Translations under genes and position numbers: made by a program
In this document: piece by piece, positions 30,850 through 34,730 of the stretch
Layout of the letters: each line of letters begins with the position of its first letter
How positions within the stretch are numbered: the stretch's first letter is position 1
DNA from: Mycolicibacterium peregrinum
Lineage (GTDB): Bacteria; Actinomycetota; Actinomycetes; Mycobacteriales; Mycobacteriaceae
Assembly: GCF_001665625.1 (NCBI RefSeq)
Contig: NZ_LZSY01000195.1
Coordinates: 1 to 34,730 of the forward strand
Reading direction: 5' to 3'
DNA length: 34,730 nucleotides
The notes under the pieces: generated by a model
What the model saw: the letters and a program-made list of their open reading frames with translations, nothing else
Told to the model about the DNA's origin: nothing
Databases searched by the model: none

Positions 30850-32055
30850 ATGAGCAGCACCGTAGCCGAATTCACACCACGCCTAGCCGGGCTGAACGAC
30901 GATGAGCGGACACCGACGGTGTGCGTCTCTTTCGGCATGGGACTGGACAGTTCAGCGTTGCTCGCGCGGTGGCTGACCGACCCATCCAGTCGCGACTTTG
31001 CACTCGAAGATATGGTTGTCCTCACCGCGATGACCGGCCACGAGAGCGCAGCCACCATCAGCGCGGTGACCCGTCATCTGTTGCCGCTATTGCGAGCCCA
31101 CTCCGTGCGGTTCATCCAGATCGCACGCAGTCAACGCAAGACCACCCGAGTCGGCGACGGCGTAGTGGTCCTAGAAGACTCTCGGTTCCCCCGCGAACTT
31201 CACGCCAAAGGCCTTTACACTCTGGGCGACGAAATGCGTGCGGCAGCAACACTTCCGCAGCGCGGGGGCGCCAGGTTGTGCTCGGTCCACTCTAAGGGAG
31301 ACCTATTGGATCCGGTGATCGCCCGGATCACCAGGGGTCGGCCATACCGGCACGTGATTGGTTTCGAAGCCAACGAACGGGCCCGGGCCGACAAGGATCG
31401 CCTCTTCGATAGCGCGCTGCGGACCGGCTGGTATCCATTGCGTGATTGGGGTTGGACCCGAGCGGATTGCCACGACTTCGTCGTCGACACCTTTGGTGAG
31501 TCGATTCCCAAGTCCTGCTGCGGGTTCTGTGTCTTCGCGATGAGCACTGCCAGCGGGCGAGCGGCGACGGTGCAACGGTACCGGCAGGAACCGGAGCTGG
31601 GCGTAGAAGCACTCGTGCTCGAGCACTTGGCGCGAAGCATCAACCCGTCTCAAACACTCATCGAGGGCAGCAGCGCCGCTGACCTGGTCGCGACCGCAGG
31701 ACTGACAGAAGTGCAGCAACGTTTCGAGATCCATCTGGCCACATGTGACTGGTCACTGTATGAGGTGCGGCGGCTGGTGCGTCCTGGCCGCAGCGGCGGG
31801 AAGGGGCTCACCGCGCGGTCCCTGCGCGTCACTGCCACTGGCTCACGAGACCAGATGGCACGCAAGCTCGCGTGCCAACCAGGAAGACGTGTGCAGGGCG
31901 CCGACGGCATCGTGCGCCACATTCTGCGCGACCGAGCGACCGACTCGTCCAAGGTCGATCACCTCTATGTCGCGGCGCCGGCCGGCGGCCTGGACAAGCA
32001 GCGCCCCGGTTTCGAACAGTGGTGGCAGGAGGTCACCGGCGATGCACTGTTCTGA
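30850..32055 (+). CDS. PP-loop ATPase, PAPS-reductase-like (DndC/phage type)
   Basis: A 401-aa protein of the adenine-nucleotide alpha-hydrolase superfamily. The PP-loop is VCVSFGMGLDSSALLARWL (Ser27 to Ser35). RLCSVHSKGDLLDPV (Cys144) and SCCGFCVFA (Cys223, Cys224, Cys227) repeat the two-part Cys signature of PAPS-reductase-like proteins of phages and of DndC, which may hold an Fe-S cluster. These enzymes activate a substrate with ATP and often transfer sulfur. Here DNA, tRNA or a small molecule may be the target; none can be named. The C-terminal 130 residues are basic (RLVRPGRSGGKGLTARSLRV) and may bind nucleic acid. GGAGAGG lies ahead of the ATG. It is the first gene after the divergent dyad promoter. 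Confidence 0.78.
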   Translation: MSSTVAEFTPRLAGLNDDERTPTVCVSFGMGLDSSALLARWLTDPSSRDFALEDMVVLTAMTGHESAATISAVTRHLLPLLRAHSVRFIQIARSQRKTTRVGDGVVVLEDSRFPRELHAKGLYTLGDEMRAAATLPQRGGARLCSVHSKGDLLDPVIARITRGRPYRHVIGFEANERARADKDRLFDSALRTGWYPLRDWGWTRADCHDFVVDTFGESIPKSCCGFCVFAMSTASGRAATVQRYRQEPELGVEALVLEHLARSINPSQTLIEGSSAADLVATAGLTEVQQRFEIHLATCDWSLYEVRRLVRPGRSGGKGLTARSLRVTATGSRDQMARKLACQPGRRVQGADGIVRHILRDRATDSSKVDHLYVAAPAGGLDKQRPGFEQWWQEVTGDALF

Positions 32056-32080
32056 CATCTCCCCAGACCCGTCAGCGCTT

Positions 32081-32089
32081 GTAGACTAT
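32081..32089 (+). promoter_or_regulatory. Operator half-site upstream of the Xre gene
   Basis: GTAGACTAT equals the inner half of the 41-bp dyads, including the TAGACT -10 (32082-32087). It lies 40 bp before the Xre start. No good -35 is seen at 17 bp, so it would be a weak internal promoter or an extra binding site. Confidence 0.45.
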
Positions 32090-32128
32090 GAGCGACAAGA
32101 ATGCTGGGATACCGACCAGAGGACGTTT

Positions 32129-32368
32129 GTGGGTGCCACCGGAGATTTTGACGAGGCAGCAGTGCAGGCGCGCGTTGGCGCAAACATCAGGCTCCGGCGC
32201 GAAAAGGTCGGTCTGAGCCAGGGTGCGCTGGCCGAACGCGCGGGCATCCATCGGACGTTTCTCAACCAGCTGGAGAACGGTCACCGTGGGTGCACCGTCA
32301 CTGTGCTGGCTCGGCTGGCCATAGAACTTGACACCAGCGCCTCGGTGCTGGTGCTTGACATCGTGTAG
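32129..32368 (+). CDS. Xre-family small regulator, C-protein-like
   Basis: A 79-aa protein consisting almost only of one Xre/Cro helix-turn-helix (LSQGALAERAGIHRTFLNQLENG, with Leu29-Ser30 opening the HTH). The size and plan equal the controller (C) proteins of restriction-modification systems. The GTG at 32129 was chosen for its AGAGGA site (32118-32123); an ATG at 32042 in the same frame would give 109 aa and overlap the PP-loop gene. It lies 2 nt before the following gene. Inference: it binds the 41-bp dyads and the half-site before its own start, timing expression of the methyltransferase and of both divergent operons. Confidence 0.8.
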   Translation: MGATGDFDEAAVQARVGANIRLRREKVGLSQGALAERAGIHRTFLNQLENGHRGCTVTVLARLAIELDTSASVLVLDIV

Positions 32369-32370
32369 CC

Positions 32371-33219
32371 ATGGCAGACGGGCATGCCCAGGAGCGAATC
32401 ACCGTCTCCTCATTGGCGTTCAGGGATTTGCCGGCTGGCCCCGCAGAGCTTCGTGAGGAGCTACCGCTCGTGGCCACCGTGCTGCGGGTCATCCCAGGGC
32501 CACAAGGCCGAGGCGAATTTTGGTGCGCCCGGCTCGAACGTCCCGTCAAGTACCGAATTGGGGATGCGTTCGACACTACGCGTTGCCAGGCGGAGTTCCT
32601 CGGTAACGACAGCGCGGGTCCGTTTCTGTGGATCCAAGTCATTGTGGTGAGCGCACATCACCCTGGGCAGCGGATACAACCAGGAATCACCACCGGCATG
32701 CAGGTAGACGTCGCCTATGTCGTGGACCTCACGCTTGGGCAGGACAGCGCTCTCGATCCGGCAAAGGTTGACTACGCTGGTATCGCCATCGTCGACGACC
32801 AGCCAGGGCTGCTCGCTGTTCGTGCCGGTCTCATCGACCGAGTGCAGTCGCTGGTCTCAGCGCTCAAGGAGCTCTCTGGCCAGGAGCTGGACGACTACGC
32901 GCCTCAACCTTTGGGCCCCAACGCCGTCCAGGGCGACAAGGTGTACGCGATCACCTCTGCCGATCTGCGCTACTACGACGGATCGGACGACACAGGCCAG
33001 GGCTGGCGGTCAACAACAGACCCCGACGAGCTGTTGTATTGGATTGCCGATGACCTCGCGCGCCACGCCGCGTGGGGATGGACTCAGCGCACTCCGTCCG
33101 CGGCACGCATGGACCAGCATCTGCTTCGGGACTTGCTCTGGATTCCGCAGTGGCTATTGCTGTTGACCGCGCTGGATCCGAGGTGGGCACAACGCACACG
33201 CCTCAGCATTCTCGGCTAA
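32371..33219 (+). CDS. Hypothetical protein of the modification island
   Basis: A 282-aa protein. The N-terminal 120 residues look beta-rich (FWCARLERPVKYRIGD; PFLWIQVIVVSAHHPG). The C-terminal half has KVYAITSADLRYYDGS, DELLYWIADDLARHAAW and LLWIPQWLLLLTALDPRW, faintly recalling immunity-type proteins (Imm61-like) of actinobacteria; I would not name it so. It starts 2 nt after the Xre gene and is the last gene of that operon. It could be an effector, an immunity partner or a specificity factor; the sequence does not say. Confidence 0.66.
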   Translation: MADGHAQERITVSSLAFRDLPAGPAELREELPLVATVLRVIPGPQGRGEFWCARLERPVKYRIGDAFDTTRCQAEFLGNDSAGPFLWIQVIVVSAHHPGQRIQPGITTGMQVDVAYVVDLTLGQDSALDPAKVDYAGIAIVDDQPGLLAVRAGLIDRVQSLVSALKELSGQELDDYAPQPLGPNAVQGDKVYAITSADLRYYDGSDDTGQGWRSTTDPDELLYWIADDLARHAAWGWTQRTPSAARMDQHLLRDLLWIPQWLLLLTALDPRWAQRTRLSILG

Positions 33220-33393
33220 AGCAGCGCTGGCCCCTCGTCGAAGTGGCCGACGATAGTAGACCTCGGTGTCAGAGGATGTGCGGCGTCAGGCAGGCCACAC
33301 AGCCGTCCACGCTACCTCCGTGGTAGTGCTTGTGTCCCTTGCAACCAGAGCGACCATTCGGCCAAGTGCGACATCGTGTACTCGCAAGCTTCC

Positions 33394-34020
33394 TCAACCA
33401 GGCTGGGCGGGTAGGCATGAGCCAGAAAGGCCGTTCGACGACACCATTTCGTTGTGGTGCCAGGATGTTTGAAAGCAGTGAACTCGGTTCACAACGCAGG
33501 GCTGGTTGGGCTGATCGGTGCTGGGGATCCACCCGACAGATTCGAGAAGGCGGTCGACGGTGTCCAGGAACTGTTCGGGGAGCGCAGGTCCGAAGCTGAC
33601 CAGCTCCGATACCGCCAGCGCTGCTGTGGTGTGTGCGACCCACCTCGGTGCGGGGACGACGTCGATCGCAATGAGAACCCGGGCCCCTTCGCCGACGGCG
33701 CGGAGCCGATCGATCACGCCTGCCAGGTGCAGCAGTTCGCCGGGCCGATGGGGACCGAATGCGCTCTGTGCCTGGTTCAGCCAGTGAACAAGGTTGATGT
33801 CAGCCCACATTCGGATATCACCGAAGCCGGGAGAGGCGCAGCATCCGGCTCGCGGGGGCCACATGGTGTCATCGTGACGGGGAAACGCGTCGGCGAGAAC
33901 GACCTGGCGCGCCAGTGGCTGAGGAACCCCGAGCGCTACCAAGCGTTCGGGCACCGCATTCGCCGAAGATGACCGGCCAGAAACATATCCGTGGGCCGTG
34001 AGGATGGGCAGCTGGTGCAT
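33394..34020 (-). CDS. Hypothetical protein downstream of the nuclease gene
   Basis: A 208-aa frame whose first 170 residues look coding (ERLVALGVPQPLARQVVLAD, MWADINLVHWLNQAQSAFG, GARVLIAIDVVPAPRWVAH). The C-terminal 35 are less convincing. No family is recognised. It starts 5 nt after the stop of the nuclease-like gene, so the two form an operon. Bases 33220-33393 before its end, between convergent genes, hold no supported gene. Confidence 0.55.
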   Translation of the reverse strand: MHQLPILTAHGYVSGRSSSANAVPERLVALGVPQPLARQVVLADAFPRHDDTMWPPRAGCCASPGFGDIRMWADINLVHWLNQAQSAFGPHRPGELLHLAGVIDRLRAVGEGARVLIAIDVVPAPRWVAHTTAALAVSELVSFGPALPEQFLDTVDRLLESVGWIPSTDQPNQPCVVNRVHCFQTSWHHNEMVSSNGLSGSCLPAQPG

Positions 34021-34025
34021 TGTCG

Positions 34026-34607
34026 CTACTTCTTGACTGAGTCGACGTGGCCGTTGCAGGGAGAGCCCCAGATGCCGCGATGTAGTTCTTGGGCCTCGTG
34101 TTCAGCCGCGGCGATCTGGGGCTGAAGGCTCACCGGACGGTGGTTGAAGACGTAGTTTCGGGCGATGCCGGCTCGTGCAGCTTCGATTGAGTAGTTCCAT
34201 CCGTCTGAGCGCTGTATGTAAGCGAGGGTGCGACCGTACTTGTCGTGCGGGTCCAAAGTCGGATCAGAGATGATGGCTACTCGATGTCCGGTCAGCATAC
34301 GGTCGGCATAGTCAGCGGCTTCGACGGCTCCGCATCCAACAGTCCAGCCTGGCTTGTGCAATTCGGGCGTATCGATTCCGGCGATCCTGACGCGCAGGCG
34401 GCCGCGGTGGTCGTCGCGCACGTCGACCGTGTCACCGTCGACGGCACGCAGAACGGTCGCGGTCGCCGGCTGGGGAGGTGGGTCTGCGGGCGCCTGCGGG
34501 GGCAGGCTGCATGCCACGGCAACGGCAACGATGGGTACGGCTGCCCCTGTTCGCCTGATGGCCGAGATCGCCGGGCTGGGGTGCCACCACGTTGCGCTTT
34601 TGGTCAT
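34026..34607 (-). CDS. Exported staphylococcal-nuclease-like protein
   Basis: The product has 193 aa from the ATG at 34607 (ATG 34616, three codons upstream, is the alternative; TACTAT 7 nt before 34607 favours a leaderless start there). A signal region AAVPIVAVAVACSLPP has a lipobox-like Cys at about 33, so it may be a lipoprotein. The SNase core follows: VDGDTVDV with the Ca-binding Asp, RVRIAGIDTPEL with the catalytic Arg and Glu, and DKYGRTLAYI with the second Arg. The family cleaves DNA and RNA outside the cytoplasm. Secreted nucleases are common near transfer regions; a role in DNA uptake, transfer or defence is open. Confidence 0.88.
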   Translation of the reverse strand: MTKSATWWHPSPAISAIRRTGAAVPIVAVAVACSLPPQAPADPPPQPATATVLRAVDGDTVDVRDDHRGRLRVRIAGIDTPELHKPGWTVGCGAVEAADYADRMLTGHRVAIISDPTLDPHDKYGRTLAYIQRSDGWNYSIEAARAGIARNYVFNHRPVSLQPQIAAAEHEAQELHRGIWGSPCNGHVDSVKK

Positions 34608-34642
34608 ATTACGCATAGTAAAGCACTCGTGAACGATTCTAA

Positions 34643-34668
34643 AGCAGTCGTCTTTGACTTTGACTGCT
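34643..34668. promoter_or_regulatory. Inverted repeat upstream of the nuclease gene
   Basis: AGCAGTC (34643-34649), 12 nt and GACTGCT (34662-34668) form a perfect 7-bp dyad just upstream of the predicted minus-strand promoter of the nuclease gene. It is a possible operator; the regulator is not known. Confidence 0.4.
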
Positions 34669-34730
34669 GATTCGGGAGTCGTTTGATCACGAACTTCGGA
34701 GTCGGTGTTGTCGCGGCGAAGTCGTTGACT

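Noticed and set aside
33307..33326. Possible stem-loop between convergent genes
   Set aside because: Only 5-bp stems (CTACC/GGTAG or CCACG/CGTGG) and no T-tract; too weak to call a terminator.
1..34730. CRISPR arrays, tRNA or rRNA genes, replication initiator
   Set aside because: No regularly spaced repeats, no cloverleaf-like sequence and no Rep-type protein were found on reading both strands; a dedicated scan was not possible.

Overview
The sequence looks like a mobilisable or conjugative plasmid, or an integrated element, from a fast-growing Mycobacterium/Mycolicibacterium or a close actinobacterial relative. The evidence is the high G+C, the frequent GTG starts and ATGA/GTGA overlaps, several probable leaderless starts, a very large actinobacterial MobF (TraA/TrwC-type) relaxase, and arsenic/cadmium genes that match, from memory, the M. 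tuberculosis Rv2638-Rv2643 set. No rRNA, tRNA, CRISPR array or replication initiator was seen.

Region 1 (1-7251) is an arsenic and heavy-metal island. It begins with the end of a Tn554-type transposition cassette (C-terminal part of a tyrosine recombinase plus a TnpC/DUF6262-like protein). Then come arsR(-)/cadI(+), a DinB-like protein, and arsR-ACR3-arsC with a second, different arsenate reductase. A MerR-controlled operon follows: a 114-aa protein, MerR, a MerF-like membrane protein, a YnfA-like protein and a SpoIIAA-like protein.

Region 2 (7254-12856) opens with an orphan 3' fragment of a P-type ATPase abutting IS21-like end repeats. Next are a small thioredoxin-fold protein, a complete CtpG-like P1B ATPase with its CmtR-like sensor, and a divergent cassette of DsbA-like protein, isoprenylcysteine-methyltransferase-like protein, SAM methyltransferase and a Met-rich Tat-exported protein.

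Region 3 (13130-14939, minus strand) is a tight three-gene operon: TIR-like protein, a protein with two membrane helices plus a macro domain, and a HIT-family hydrolase. The first two match the architecture of a type II Thoeris anti-phage system. The translationally coupled HIT gene is an unexpected third member.

Region 4 (15204-24710) holds small membrane and hypothetical proteins, the 1,979-aa relaxase-helicase, a candidate oriT spacer, a probable relaxosome accessory protein and an HNH-like protein.

Region 5 (24864-29432) is a minus-strand run of small plasmid or phage-type genes (one frameshifted, one NrdH redoxin) ending in a C5 cytosine methyltransferase gene.

Region 6 (29433-33219) is the most unusual part. 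Two 41-bp dyad elements carry superimposed TTGCCT/TAGACT promoters. One faces the methyltransferase. The other drives divergent operons: a Cys-rich 38-aa peptide plus a 262-aa protein on the minus strand, and a PP-loop (PAPS-reductase-like) protein, a 79-aa Xre regulator and a 282-aa protein on the plus strand. The layout recalls C-protein-controlled restriction-modification, with a PP-loop enzyme where a nuclease might be expected. The window ends with an unidentified gene and an exported staphylococcal-nuclease-like protein.
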